Below are positions 52,168-61,657 of a stretch of 64,000 bases of DNA, in pieces. The DNA is from Streptomyces umbrinus (GTDB lineage: Bacteria > Actinomycetota > Actinomycetes > Streptomycetales > Streptomycetaceae). Each line of letters begins with the position of its first letter. Within the stretch, counting starts at the first letter, position 1. The stretch spans positions 9,833,501-9,897,500 of the forward strand of contig NZ_JAUSZI010000002.1 in the NCBI RefSeq assembly GCF_030817415.1, written 5' to 3'. The translations under genes were made by a program, and so were the position numbers. The notes beneath the pieces were generated by a model. The model worked only from the letters and a program-made list of their open reading frames with translations. It was not told the origin of the DNA and searched no databases.

Positions 52168-53694
52168 TCATTCGACGGCTTGGTGACGGATGAAGCGGGA
52201 CACCAACGGGGGTTCCGTCAGCCACCCGTGTGTCCGCCCGTGCGGCGGATGCGGGGCGGTGGCGGTCTGCCGCAGCGCGCCGAAGGAGACCGCCGCGCCG
52301 ACGGCAAGCAGGGCCGCGCACAGGGGCATGGCCCGGGTGAAGGCCGCGTCGAAGGCCGCATCCGACCGGTATGCCTCGGGGCCCATTCCGACCAGCAGCG
52401 GCAGCGCCGCCACGGCCACCAGACCGGCCGCCCGGGCGGCGGCGTTGTTGATGCCGCTGGCCAGGCCGGCGTTGGAGGCGTCCACCGAGGCCAGCAGAGT
52501 CACCGTCAGCGGGGCGACCAAGATGACCATGCCGCTGCCCATCACCAACAGGGCGGGGAGGATGTCGTAGACGTAGGACGCGCCCGGCCCGGCCCGCAGC
52601 ATCATCACCATCCCCGCTCCGCACACCAACGGGCCGACGGTGAGCGGCACCCGCGGTCCCAGCCGCTGGGCGAGCATCCCAGCGTGGGCCGAGAACAGCA
52701 GCATCAGCACGGTGTTGGGCAGCATGGCCGCACCGGCGGCCAGCGCCGAGTAGCCGACGACGATCTGCAGGTGCAGGGCCGTGAGAAAGAAGAAGCCCCC
52801 GGTACCGGCGTACACGCACAGGGTGATCACATTGATGGCGGTGAACTGCCGTGAGGCGAAGATCGTCGGCGGCATCATCGGGTCATCGCTGTGCAGCTCC
52901 ACGCGGAGGAACGCGGCCCCCGCCAGCACGCCGCCGACGGCCGCGACGCTGGCCACCGGACCTCCGTCGCGCGCCTCGGTCAGCGCGTAGGTGACCAGGG
53001 CGAGCGCCAGGGCGCCCAGGACGGCACCGGGGATGTCGAAACCGGCCCGCCACCACCCTGCCGCGCGGGCCGCCTCCTGGTGCGGTGCGCCTACAGACTC
53101 CGGGACATGACGCAGCGCCACCGGCACGCACACCAGCGCCGGGACGATGCTCAGCAGGAAGGTCCAGCGCCAACCGGGGCCGTCGACCAGCCACCCGCCC
53201 AGGAACGGTCCTAGGGCGGCGCCGATGCCGCCGAACCCGGACCACAGGCCGATCGCGCGCGGCCGGTCGTCCGGGTGGAAGGAGGACTCGATGATCGCCA
53301 GTGAGCCGGGGGTGAGCAGCGCTCCGCCGACGCCCTGGAGTGCCCGGGCGGCGATCAGCGTGTTGGTGTCCGGGGCCAGGCCGCACAGCAACGAGGCCAC
53401 CGCGAACCAGACGGTGCCCAGGACGAAGACGCGGCGCCGCCCGAAACGGTCTCCCAGGGAGCCGCCCAGCAGGATGAGTCCAGCCAGGGTCAGCATGTAG
53501 GCGTTGACCGTCCACTGGAGCACGGCGAGGTCGGCGTCGAAGTCCTCGCCGATGTGGGGGAGCGCGACATTGGTGACCGTCGAGCCGAGCAGCACGACGC
53601 CGGAACCCAGGACGGTGGCCAGCAGAGTCCACCGGCCCCGGGCAGTGGCGATGCGGAGGACGGTGGTGCCCTCGGGCGTGGGGGTCTGGTTCAT
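52168..53694 (-). CDS. MFS drug efflux transporter, DHA2 (14-TM) type
   Basis: A 508-aa transporter with 14 predicted membrane helices. Family signatures are LGSTVTNVALPHIGEDFDAD in the first helix, GRRRVFVLGTVWFAVASLLC (motif A region) and LIAARALQGVGGALLTPGSL (motif C of drug-proton antiporters). Likely exports hydrophobic or cationic drugs using the proton gradient. The start overlaps the stop of the epoxide hydrolase-like gene by 4 bp, indicating coupling. Confidence 0.92.
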   Translation of the reverse strand: MNQTPTPEGTTVLRIATARGRWTLLATVLGSGVVLLGSTVTNVALPHIGEDFDADLAVLQWTVNAYMLTLAGLILLGGSLGDRFGRRRVFVLGTVWFAVASLLCGLAPDTNTLIAARALQGVGGALLTPGSLAIIESSFHPDDRPRAIGLWSGFGGIGAALGPFLGGWLVDGPGWRWTFLLSIVPALVCVPVALRHVPESVGAPHQEAARAAGWWRAGFDIPGAVLGALALALVTYALTEARDGGPVASVAAVGGVLAGAAFLRVELHSDDPMMPPTIFASRQFTAINVITLCVYAGTGGFFFLTALHLQIVVGYSALAAGAAMLPNTVLMLLFSAHAGMLAQRLGPRVPLTVGPLVCGAGMVMMLRAGPGASYVYDILPALLVMGSGMVILVAPLTVTLLASVDASNAGLASGINNAAARAAGLVAVAALPLLVGMGPEAYRSDAAFDAAFTRAMPLCAALLAVGAAVSFGALRQTATAPHPPHGRTHGWLTEPPLVSRFIRHQAVE

Positions 53695-54656
53695 GGCGCG
53701 TCCTGGCGTTCCCGGGCGAAGGGTTCGCGGCCGGCCTGCTCCTGCCGCAGGTCGCGCACGTCGCGTACGGCCGCCGCGAACGCCTCGGGGCGCTCCTGCG
53801 GAAGGTTGTGGCCGGCGTCTGCCACCTTGCGGTGGAGCCGTGGGCCGGTGAAGTGACGGGCGGACGAAGAGCCGTCCGTGGCCGGGAAGTTGCCGTCGGC
53901 CAGACCGTCCAGGGTGATGGCGGGCACCGTGATCGCCGGCAGCCCGGCGAGACGCGCTTCCAACTCCGCGTACTGCTCGGCGCCCGGCGCGAAACCGAGC
54001 CGGTGCCGGTATGAATGGAGCACTACGTCGGTGTAGTCGGGGTTGGTGAAGGACTCCGCTGCCCGATCCAGATCACTCTCGCGGAACGGCCACTTCGGGG
54101 AGTTCCGCTTCCAGATGACCCGTGCGATCTCCCGGGGGTCGTTCGCCAGTCCGGCCCGTCCCCGCTCGGTGAGGAAGTAGTAGAAGTACCAGAAGCCCGC
54201 CTCCCGTTCGGGTGCGAGAGGGATCGCCGCCGCGCCGATGTCCTGGATGAGGTAGCTGTTGACCGAGACCAGGCCGAGGACGCGCTCGGGCCACAGGGCG
54301 GCGGCGACATTGGCCGCGCGCCCGCCCCAGTCGTATCCGGCGAGGTAGGCGCGCTCCACGCCCAGGGCGTCCATGAAAGCGACGACGTCCGCGCCGAGGG
54401 CGGCCTGCTGACCGGAGCGCGGAGTCGATCCGAGGAGGAATCTGGTGGGGCCGTGCCCCCGCAGATACGGAACGACGACCCGGAACCCGCTGTCCGCGAG
54501 CAGTGGGGCCACGTCCACGTAGCTGTGGATGTCGTAGGGGACACCGTGCAGGAGCAGCACGGTGTCCCCGTCCGCTGAACCCGTCTCGTAGTAGGCGACT
54601 TCCAAGACGTCCGTGCTGACCCGTCGCAGGGGGGCGAGTGCGTGGCGTTCTGACAT
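53691..54656 (-). CDS. Epoxide hydrolase-like alpha/beta hydrolase
   Basis: A 321-aa enzyme with VLLLHGVPYDIHSYVDVAPL and the nucleophile Asp in YLAGYDWGGRAANVAAAL, which is the Asp-Trp-Gly motif of epoxide hydrolases. The catalytic His is in KVADAGHNLPQERPEAF. ATG at 54656 with AAGGA. The 235-bp gap to the AhpD-like gene upstream on the same strand has no clear promoter, so it may be read through from P18. Detoxification together with the coupled efflux pump is the likely role. Confidence 0.87.
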   Translation of the reverse strand: MSERHALAPLRRVSTDVLEVAYYETGSADGDTVLLLHGVPYDIHSYVDVAPLLADSGFRVVVPYLRGHGPTRFLLGSTPRSGQQAALGADVVAFMDALGVERAYLAGYDWGGRAANVAAALWPERVLGLVSVNSYLIQDIGAAAIPLAPEREAGFWYFYYFLTERGRAGLANDPREIARVIWKRNSPKWPFRESDLDRAAESFTNPDYTDVVLHSYRHRLGFAPGAEQYAELEARLAGLPAITVPAITLDGLADGNFPATDGSSSARHFTGPRLHRKVADAGHNLPQERPEAFAAAVRDVRDLRQEQAGREPFARERQDAP

Positions 54657-54890
54657 GAGGGTCCTTGGGATGCGTGGCCCGCGACGGATGGCACGGCCCG
54701 CCGGGCGGGCGCAGCCGGTCGGCTCACGACGACAGCGGTGCCGTGCTTCGCGACGACAGCAGCGCCGCGTGCTACGCGACCGTGCGGGCATCCGTCGACA
54801 GGCTGGGGCGGGCTTGGCCCGTCGCCTGGTCGGTGGTCGGGGCGACCAGGCGACGGACGGTTCGTGTCCGGCCGGGCCGGAGCGGCTGAC

Positions 54891-55361
54891 TCAGCCGAAC
54901 ATGCCGGGCTTGTAGCCGCCGGCCGGCTGCTGGTTGATGACGTTGATGCGGTTGTAGGCGTTGATGACGGCGATCAGCGAGATCAGCGCGGCGAGCTGGT
55001 CCTCGTCGTAGTGCTTCGCGGCGTTCGCCCACGCCTCGTCCGACACACCGCCTGCGGCGTCCGCGATGCGCGTGCCCTGCTCGGTCAGCTCCAGCGCGGC
55101 GCGCTCGGCGTCCGAGAAGACCGTGGCCTCGCGCCACACGGCCACCAGGTTCAGACGCTGCTGGTCCTCACCTGCCGCGGCGGCGTCCTTGGTGTGCATG
55201 TCGGTGCAGAAGCCGCAGCCGTTGATCTGGCTGGCACGGATCTTCACCAGCTCCTGAGTGGTGACCGGGATGGCCGCATGCACTGCCGCTCCGGCCGAGT
55301 TGAGGTGCTTCATGACCTTTCCGGCGAGGGCGTTGCCGAAGTAGTTGATGCGCGCGTCCAC
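54891..55361 (-). CDS. Carboxymuconolactone decarboxylase/AhpD-family protein
   Basis: A 156-aa AhpD-like protein: INGCGFCTDMHTKDAAAAGE with the CXXC and downstream His forming the peroxidase-type active site, then WREATVFSDAERAALELTEQ. GTG start with AAGGAG. Such proteins reduce peroxides via lipoyl groups or act on lactones. This is the COE class most often encoded beside ECF41 sigma factors, and its promoter P18 is a perfect consensus match. Confidence 0.92.
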   Translation of the reverse strand: MDARINYFGNALAGKVMKHLNSAGAAVHAAIPVTTQELVKIRASQINGCGFCTDMHTKDAAAAGEDQQRLNLVAVWREATVFSDAERAALELTEQGTRIADAAGGVSDEAWANAAKHYDEDQLAALISLIAVINAYNRINVINQQPAGGYKPGMFG

Positions 55362-55398
55362 GATGTATCTCCTTAAGTGGGAACACTGACAGCTCATT

Positions 55399-55425
55399 GA
55401 CCGTGAGGCCTCACGTTTTGTGACA
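55399..55425 (-). promoter_or_regulatory. ECF41-type promoter P18 (AhpD-like)
   Basis: Minus strand: TGTCACA at 55425-55419, N16, GGTC at 55402-55399; GTG start 55361. Confidence 0.82.
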
Positions 55426-55610
55426 ACGCCTCGTTCACCACACCGTGCGAGTGCGCACCGTGTCCGTGGCCCACTTCCGGCTACGCCGTCGGGCGCCGAT
55501 ACCATCGAATGAGTAGATCAGGGCCCGTCGGCCCGAGCCGGCGCCGTCCTCCCGCGCCCACGGACACCGGGCGCGGCGAGCGCCGCACCTCCGAACACAA
55601 GGTGAACACC

Positions 55611-56402
55611 ATGGCATCCGAAAGTGTCCTGCACCCGAGTCTCATCGTCCCGATCGGCCACGTCGAGCCCGTTCCGCGCCGGATCCGCGGAATGATCGGC
55701 GGCCGGGTCGCCTTCGATACCCGCCGCGCGCTGTACGTCTGGGAATGGCAGGCATATCCGCAGTTCAGCATCCCGATCGAGGACCTGGTGGAGGGTGTGC
55801 TCCACGACGACAAGCACACCGAGCAGCTCGGCGCCGGACCCGCGCACCGTCACACCTTGCACGTCGGCCCGGAAGTCCGCGCGGGAGCGGCGTGGATCTG
55901 GGGGGAAGGCGCCCCGCGAGCCCTGCGCGACACCGTGCGTTTCGAGTGGGAGGCGCTGGACTCCTGGTTCGAGGAGGACGAGCCGGTCTTCGTCCATCCG
56001 CGCAGCCCGTACTCCCGTGTGGACGCTCTGCGTTCCAGCAGCTCGGTCCGAGTGGAGCTGGACGGCGTCGTGCTGGCGGAGGCGGCCGACTGCGTGAAGC
56101 TGTTCGAGACCGGCCTGCCGACCCGCTACTACCTCGATCGCACGAACATCGACTGGACGCGGCTGCGGCACTCGGACACGGTGACCCGATGCCCCTACAA
56201 GGGGACGACGAGCAGCTACTGGTCCTTCGACAGCGACACCGCCTCCCACGAGGACATCGCCTGGACCTACGACTTCCCGACCATCCACGCCAACCGCATC
56301 GCCGGACTCACCGCGTTCTACAACGAACACGTCGATCTGTACGTCGACGGCACTTTGTTGCTGCCGAGGCCCGTGGACCCCGCCCAAATGGCATCCGACT
56401 AG
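55611..56402 (+). CDS. DUF427-domain protein (two domains)
   Basis: A 263-aa protein made of two DUF427-like halves: one around GGRVAFDTRRALYVWEWQAY (about 30-50) and the other around SVRVELDGVVLAEAADCVKL and LPTRYYLDRTNIDWTRL (about 145-185), ending TTSSYWSFDS. DUF427 is a beta-rich fold of unknown function, common in actinobacteria. ATG at 55611. No ECF41-type promoter was found upstream, although its neighbours carry them. Confidence 0.8.
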   Translation: MASESVLHPSLIVPIGHVEPVPRRIRGMIGGRVAFDTRRALYVWEWQAYPQFSIPIEDLVEGVLHDDKHTEQLGAGPAHRHTLHVGPEVRAGAAWIWGEGAPRALRDTVRFEWEALDSWFEEDEPVFVHPRSPYSRVDALRSSSSVRVELDGVVLAEAADCVKLFETGLPTRYYLDRTNIDWTRLRHSDTVTRCPYKGTTSSYWSFDSDTASHEDIAWTYDFPTIHANRIAGLTAFYNEHVDLYVDGTLLLPRPVDPAQMASD

Positions 56403-56486
56403 CGACAACTGTTCCCTTGGCCGGCAGGGCGCTTGCTCGAGAACGGACCTGGCCGACAAGTGAATGTCGTGCCGTTTTCCCGGACG

Positions 56487-56513
56487 CGTCACACTTTGAC
56501 TCCCGGCACGGTC
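56487..56513 (+). promoter_or_regulatory. ECF41-type promoter P19 (esterase)
   Basis: CGTCACA at 56487-56493, N16, GGTC at 56510-56513; GTG start 56564. Confidence 0.72.
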
Positions 56514-56563
56514 TCTTGAGGTGGAAAGCCTTCCGATATCCACCTTTCTCAAGGAGTAAATCC

Positions 56564-57514
56564 GTGAGTGACATCATCCTCGAGCCCGCCGCGCAGGAAT
56601 TCGCCGACGCGACCGCCAAGCCGCCGCTGCTGTACGAACTCGGTGTCGAGGGCGCCCGCAAGCTGCTCGACGACGTACAGTCCGGGCCGGTCGAGAAACT
56701 CGACGTGGACGAGAAGTGGATCACCGTACCCGCCCAGGTCGGCGACGTGCGGGTGCGCATCGTCAGGCCCGTCGGCAGCACCGGCGTCCTGCCCGTCATC
56801 CTCTACGTGCACGGCGGCGGCTGGATCCTCGGGAACGCCGGCACCCACGACCGTCTGGTGCGTGAACTGGCCGTGGGCGCCGAGGCGGCCGTCGTCTTCG
56901 TCGAGTACGACCGCTCGCCGGAGGCCAAGTACCCCGTCGCCATCGAGCAGGCGTACGCCACCGCCCAGTGGATCACCACCAAGGGCACGCAGGAGGGCCT
57001 GGACGCCTCCCGGCTGGTCGTCGCCGGTGACTCCGTCGGCGGCAACATGAGCGCCGCCCTCACCCACATGGCCAAGCGGCGCGGCGACGTCACCTTCCTG
57101 CATCAGTCGCTGTACTACCCCGTCACCGACGCCGCGCAGGACACCGAGAGCTACCGGGTCTTCGCCCACGGACCGCACCTGACCGCCAAGGCCATGGAGT
57201 GGTTCTGGGACGCCTACACCACCGACCCGGCGGAGCGCAGCCAGATCACGGCCTCCCCGCTGCACGCCACCCTGGAGGACCTCCAGGGACTTCCCCCGGC
57301 GTACGTCGTCGTCGACGAGAACGACGTGCTGCGCGACGAGGGCGAGGCGTACGCCCGCAAGCTGATCCAGGCCGGCGTGCCGACCACGAGCGTCCGCTAC
57401 AACGCCAGCCTGCACGACTTCATGATGCTGAACACGGTCCGCGGAACTCAGGCGTCCACATCGGCGATCGAGCAGGCCGTTCACGTCCTGCGCAAGGCCC
57501 TCGGCACCGACTGA
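56564..57514 (+). CDS. HSL-family esterase/lipase
   Basis: A 316-aa hormone-sensitive-lipase-type esterase: oxyanion motif ILYVHGGGWILGNAGTHD (HGGGW), nucleophile elbow LVVAGDSVGGNMSAAL (Ser), catalytic Asp in PPAYVVVDENDVLRDEGE, and His in NASLHDFMML. GTG at 56564 with AAGGAG. Hydrolyses short-chain esters; probably heads a two-gene transcript with the hydrolase at 57605, 90 bp downstream. Confidence 0.92.
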   Translation: MSDIILEPAAQEFADATAKPPLLYELGVEGARKLLDDVQSGPVEKLDVDEKWITVPAQVGDVRVRIVRPVGSTGVLPVILYVHGGGWILGNAGTHDRLVRELAVGAEAAVVFVEYDRSPEAKYPVAIEQAYATAQWITTKGTQEGLDASRLVVAGDSVGGNMSAALTHMAKRRGDVTFLHQSLYYPVTDAAQDTESYRVFAHGPHLTAKAMEWFWDAYTTDPAERSQITASPLHATLEDLQGLPPAYVVVDENDVLRDEGEAYARKLIQAGVPTTSVRYNASLHDFMMLNTVRGTQASTSAIEQAVHVLRKALGTD

Positions 57515-57604
57515 TCCATTCCGCATGGCGATTCCGCGGAAATTCCGACACAGCCGAGCCCGATGACGCGCGTAATTCGCCGGTTGATCGAAAGACCCAC
57601 TTCC

Positions 57605-58324
57605 ATGAATGCAGTGAAACCCACCGTAGTCCTCGTGCACGGCGCTTTCGCGGACTCGTCGAGCTGGAACGGCGTCGTCGACAGGCTCCAGTCGCACGGC
57701 TATCCCGTGGTGGCCGCGAGCAATCCGCTTCGCGGGCTGACCGCGGACAGCGCATACGTCAGGCAGCTCCTGGTGTCCATCGCCGGACCCGTCGTCCTGG
57801 TCGGCCACTCCTACGGCGGCTCGATCATCAGCAACGCCGCGAAGGGACTCGACCACGTCAGGGTTCTCGTCTTCGTCGCGGCGTTTCTGCCGGAGCAGGG
57901 CGAGAGCGCGGTCGACCTGTCCGGCAAGTTCCCGGGCAGCACGCTCGGGGAGGCGCTCCACCCGGTGCCGGTGACGCTCCCCGACGAGAGCCAGGTCGCG
58001 GATCTCTACATCGAGAAGAGCAAGTTCCACCAGCAGTTCGCCGCCGACGTCCCCGCGGAGACCGCGGCGATCATGGCGGCCACGCAGCGGCCCGTGGCCG
58101 ATGCCGCGCTGGCGGAGGGCGCCTCCGCCCCGGGGTGGCGGGACATCCCGTCCTGGGTGCTCATCGCCTCCGAGGACCGGAACATACCGGCGAGTGCCCA
58201 GGCATCCATGGCCGAGCGCGCGGAGGCCACGGTGGTCGAGGTCGCGGCCTCCCACGCGGTCAGTGTCTCGCGGCCCGGTGAGGTCGCGCGACTGATCAAC
58301 GAGGCGGCGCAGGCGACCGGTTGA
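57605..58324 (+). CDS. Alpha/beta hydrolase (HNL/methylesterase-like)
   Basis: A 239-aa hydrolase with TVVLVHGAFADSSSWNGVVD, the elbow LVGHSYGGSIISNAA (Ser nucleophile), an acid in WVLIASEDRNIPASAQ and a His in EVAASHAVSVSRPGE. This is the RsbQ/salicylate-esterase-like type frequent in actinobacterial stress clusters. Start ATG at 57605. A 10-bp stem terminator follows. Confidence 0.88.
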   Translation: MNAVKPTVVLVHGAFADSSSWNGVVDRLQSHGYPVVAASNPLRGLTADSAYVRQLLVSIAGPVVLVGHSYGGSIISNAAKGLDHVRVLVFVAAFLPEQGESAVDLSGKFPGSTLGEALHPVPVTLPDESQVADLYIEKSKFHQQFAADVPAETAAIMAATQRPVADAALAEGASAPGWRDIPSWVLIASEDRNIPASAQASMAERAEATVVEVAASHAVSVSRPGEVARLINEAAQATG

Positions 58325-58330
58325 GTGCGC

Positions 58331-58368
58331 GGTGGGTCGCGGCCGTCCGAGGCCGGCGGCGACCCACC
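58331..58368 (+). terminator. 10-bp stem terminator
   Basis: GGTGGGTCGC (58331-58340) pairs with GCGACCCACC (58359-58368); an inner GGCC/GGCC pair lies in the loop. Confidence 0.6.
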
Positions 58369-58419
58369 GGCACCACCGCCCGCACTCAGACCGGGCGCCT
58401 CCGACACTGGGAGCACATC

Positions 58420-58761
58420 ATGAAAACGAGCAAACAGGCCGCTCGTGGGCTGGCCGACCTCGAGGCGTACCTGTACCGCGAGGCGCATCTCAGCGCCGCT
58501 CGCCGGCGTGTGTCCGCCTTCACCGAGAGGACGGCCGGGCTGACCCACGGGCAGAAGCGGGATATCGAGCAGTGGTATCTCGAGGAGCAGAAGTACGTGG
58601 CCCGCATGGTGACCGAGCACATCGCCGACAGCGTCGGCGCGGCCGAGGCGGCGCATCACCTCCGGTTCGGACACTGGCTGCGCGGGACGATGCTCGCGAT
58701 GGCCGTGATCTGCCTGGTGACGTTCGTGTGCACGGCGGTTGTCGTGGCATCGGTGGCCTGA
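58420..58761 (+). CDS. Small helical membrane protein
   Basis: This 113-aa protein has an amphipathic N-terminal region (EAYLYREAHLSAARRRVSAF), a charged middle (IEQWYLEEQKYVARMVTEHI) and a single C-terminal membrane helix (TMLAMAVICLVTFVCTAVVV). The ribosome site GGGAG is good. No family is recognised. Tail-anchored proteins of this type are common in Streptomyces and mostly uncharacterised. Confidence 0.7.
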   Translation: MKTSKQAARGLADLEAYLYREAHLSAARRRVSAFTERTAGLTHGQKRDIEQWYLEEQKYVARMVTEHIADSVGAAEAAHHLRFGHWLRGTMLAMAVICLVTFVCTAVVVASVA

Positions 58762-58864
58762 CCCGCGGACGCGTCACCCGGCCTTCAGGAGAGGTACGGG
58801 CCGCGAGTGACTGAAACTGATCGGTTGTGCGACGCCGGGGTATGGTGGCGGCCGGGAGGCTGCC

Positions 58865-61636
58865 ATGGCGAGGGACGGAGCAGGGTCCGAACTCATCGGG
58901 CGGCAGGACGAGTGTCAGCTCCTCGAAGGTCTCCTCGCGCAGGTCAGGGCCGGTCAGAGCGGGGTTCTGGTGCTGCGCGGCGAAGCGGGGATCGGGAAGA
59001 CCGAACTGCTGAACCATCTGCTCGACCGGGCCACCGGATGCCATATCGTCCGGGCGGCCGGCGTGCAGTCCGAAATGGAGCTCTCCTACGCCGGACTGCA
59101 CCAGCTCTGCGCCCCGCTGCTGTCCCACCTCGACGGTCTCCCCGAGCCGCAGCGCGACGCACTGCGCACGGCCTTCGGCATGCAGGTCGGCGCCGCCCCC
59201 GACCGCTTCCTGGTCGGTCTGGCCACGCTGAGCCTGCTCGCCGCGGCCGTCGCAGACCAGCCACTGCTGTGCGTGGTCGACGACGCCCAGTGGCTGGACC
59301 GGGTGTCCGCCCAGACCCTGGAGTTCGTCGCGCGACGGCTCCACGCCGAACCCGTCCTGCTCGTCCTGGCCGTCCGTGAGTCCGGCTCCCGTGAGGTGCT
59401 CGCGGACCTGCCCGAGCTTCCTGTGCGGGGACTGAACGAGCGTGATTCCGGCGAGCTTCTCGACTCGGTCGTCACCGGCCCGCTCGACCAGCGGGTACGG
59501 GACCGCATCGTCGCCGAGACGCGCGGCAACCCGCTGGCCCTGCTGGAGCTGCCACGCGGCCTGACCCTCCTGGAGATGGCCGTCGGCTTCGGAGGACTGG
59601 AGACCCGCCCCCTGTCCAGCCAGATCGAGGCGGGCTTCCTCCGCCGTATCCGAGCCCTGCCCACGCAGACCCAGCAACTGCTGCTGATGGCGGCCACCGA
59701 GCCGGTCGGTGACGTGTCGCTGCTGCGGCACGCCGCCGAGCGCCTGGGCATCGACGTGGAGGCCGCCGCGACCGAGGCCGAGGCCGCGGGACTGATGACA
59801 CTCGGCACCTGGGTGCGTTTCCGCCATCCACTGGTGCGCTCCGCTGCGTACCGCGTCGTCGGCTTCGAGGAGCGCCGGCGCGTGCACCGAGCGCTGGCCG
59901 AGTCGATCGACCCGACGCTCTACCCCGAACGCCGTGTCTGGCACCTGGCGAGCGCCACGACGGGACCGGACGAGGCGGTGGCCGCCGAACTGGAGGAAAC
60001 CGCCGGGAGGGCGCACGCGCGCGGGGGTGTCGCGGCGGCGGCGGCCTTTCTGCACCGGGCCACCGAACTCACGCCCGATCCCGTGCGCCGCGGAACCAGG
60101 GCACTCGCCGCGGCGCGGGCGAAGTACCAGGCAGGCGCCTTCGACACCGCGCGGGAACTGGTCGACGCGGCGGAACTGAGCCCTTTGGACGGGCTCGGAG
60201 CTGGACGGGCGACTCTGCTGCGAGGGCAGATCATGTCCGCGGGCAAGAGCGCCAGCGTCGGACTGCCACTGCTGCTCGAAGCGGCCAAGCGGCTCCAGCC
60301 GTACGACTCCGCACTCGCCGGTCAGACGTACCGGGACGCGGTCTACGCGGCCCTGACCGCTGGCCGGCTGGCCACGGGCGGGGTCCGCGACGTCGCCGAG
60401 GCGGTGCTGGCAACGCCGGAGCACGTCGACAGCGCGAGCCGCGAGGACCGCCTGCTGACCGGCCTCGCACGGGTCATCGTCGAGGGCTACTCCGTGGGCA
60501 CGCCGACCCTCATGGACGCCGTCGCGGAGTTCCGGTCGGAAAAGCTCTCACGGGAGTACGGCCTGGGATGGCTTCCGCTCGTGTGCCGTACGGCACACAA
60601 CATCTGGGACTTCGCCGCCTGGTCCGAGCTGTCGGCGGAGCTGGTCGACCTCGCCCGCGACAACGGAGCGCTCGCCGTGCTGCCCTCGGCGCTCCTGCTC
60701 CGCCTGTCGAACCGCGTGTTCGCCGGCGACCTGCGCGGCGCCGCCTCCCTCGTCGTCGAGGCGGACGCGATCGGTGAGGCCATCGGCAGCAGCTTTTTCG
60801 CGCACTACGGCGCACTCGTCGTGGAGCCCTTCCGGGGACGGGAGTCAACGACCCGGCACGCGATCGAGACCGTCACCCACGACCGTCTCCTGCGCGGTGA
60901 GGGCAAGGTGACGACGGCCACCCAGTGGGCGACCGCGGTCCTGTGCAACGGTCTCGGCCGGTACGGCGAGGCATACGGCGCGGCCGAGCGTGGCTGCGAG
61001 AACCCGCAGGAACTCGGGCTGTCCCTGCAGTCCCGGGTGGAACTCGTCGAAGCGGCCGTCCGACTGGGCCGTAACGAACGTGCGGCCGAGGCCGTGCGAA
61101 CCATCGACGAGATGGCGCAGGTCAGTGGTACTCCCTGGGCGCTCGGCACCTCCGCCGCCACGCGGGCCCTGGTGAGCGAGGGGGAGGCCGCCGACGTCCT
61201 GCACCGGGAGGCGATCGAGCGGCTGGACACGGCCGAGACCCGGATGGACAGCGCCCGGGCACGACTCCGTTACGGCGAATGGCTGCGCCTGCAACAGCGG
61301 CGGGCGGAGGCCCGTACCCGGCTCAGCGAGGCACACGAGATGCTCAGCGAAGCCGGAGCGGACGCGTTCGCCGAGCGCGCGCGACGGGGGCTGCAGGCCG
61401 TCGGCGTCAAGGTGAGCGTCCGCGCCTCTACGGCGTCGGCCGCCCTCACCGCAAAGGAGGTCGAGATCGCGCGGCTGGCCCAGGGAGGCTTCACCAACCC
61501 GCAGATCGGCGCCCGGCTCTTCCTCAGCCCGCACACGGTCGAATGGCATTTGCGCAAGGTCTTCGCGAAGTTGGGCATCTCCTCCCGCAAGGAGATCGGC
61601 TCGGTGCACCTGGACGCGTTGGCGACCACATCCTGA
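58865..61636 (+). CDS. LAL-family LuxR transcriptional regulator, paralogue 2
   Basis: A 923-aa LAL protein: LIGRQDECQLLEGLLAQVRA, Walker [14 protein letters not shown], Walker B LLCVVDDAQWLDRVS, a helical TPR-like middle, and the C-terminal LuxR HTH LTAKEVEIARLAQGGFTNPQ with [26 protein letters not shown] precedes the ATG. The same architecture as the regulator at 14826; a collapsed third copy lies at 63094. It may activate nearby genes such as the OsmC gene that is convergent at 61658. Confidence 0.93.
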   Translation: MARDGAGSELIGRQDECQLLEGLLAQVRAGQSGVLVLRGEAGIGKTELLNHLLDRATGCHIVRAAGVQSEMELSYAGLHQLCAPLLSHLDGLPEPQRDALRTAFGMQVGAAPDRFLVGLATLSLLAAAVADQPLLCVVDDAQWLDRVSAQTLEFVARRLHAEPVLLVLAVRESGSREVLADLPELPVRGLNERDSGELLDSVVTGPLDQRVRDRIVAETRGNPLALLELPRGLTLLEMAVGFGGLETRPLSSQIEAGFLRRIRALPTQTQQLLLMAATEPVGDVSLLRHAAERLGIDVEAAATEAEAAGLMTLGTWVRFRHPLVRSAAYRVVGFEERRRVHRALAESIDPTLYPERRVWHLASATTGPDEAVAAELEETAGRAHARGGVAAAAAFLHRATELTPDPVRRGTRALAAARAKYQAGAFDTARELVDAAELSPLDGLGAGRATLLRGQIMSAGKSASVGLPLLLEAAKRLQPYDSALAGQTYRDAVYAALTAGRLATGGVRDVAEAVLATPEHVDSASREDRLLTGLARVIVEGYSVGTPTLMDAVAEFRSEKLSREYGLGWLPLVCRTAHNIWDFAAWSELSAELVDLARDNGALAVLPSALLLRLSNRVFAGDLRGAASLVVEADAIGEAIGSSFFAHYGALVVEPFRGRESTTRHAIETVTHDRLLRGEGKVTTATQWATAVLCNGLGRYGEAYGAAERGCENPQELGLSLQSRVELVEAAVRLGRNERAAEAVRTIDEMAQVSGTPWALGTSAATRALVSEGEAADVLHREAIERLDTAETRMDSARARLRYGEWLRLQQRRAEARTRLSEAHEMLSEAGADAFAERARRGLQAVGVKVSVRASTASAALTAKEVEIARLAQGGFTNPQIGARLFLSPHTVEWHLRKVFAKLGISSRKEIGSVHLDALATTS

Positions 61637-61657
61637 CCGCCGACGTGCCGACGGGGC

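Noticed and set aside
58520..60424. 634-aa minus-strand frame
   Set aside because: Shadow of the second LAL gene.
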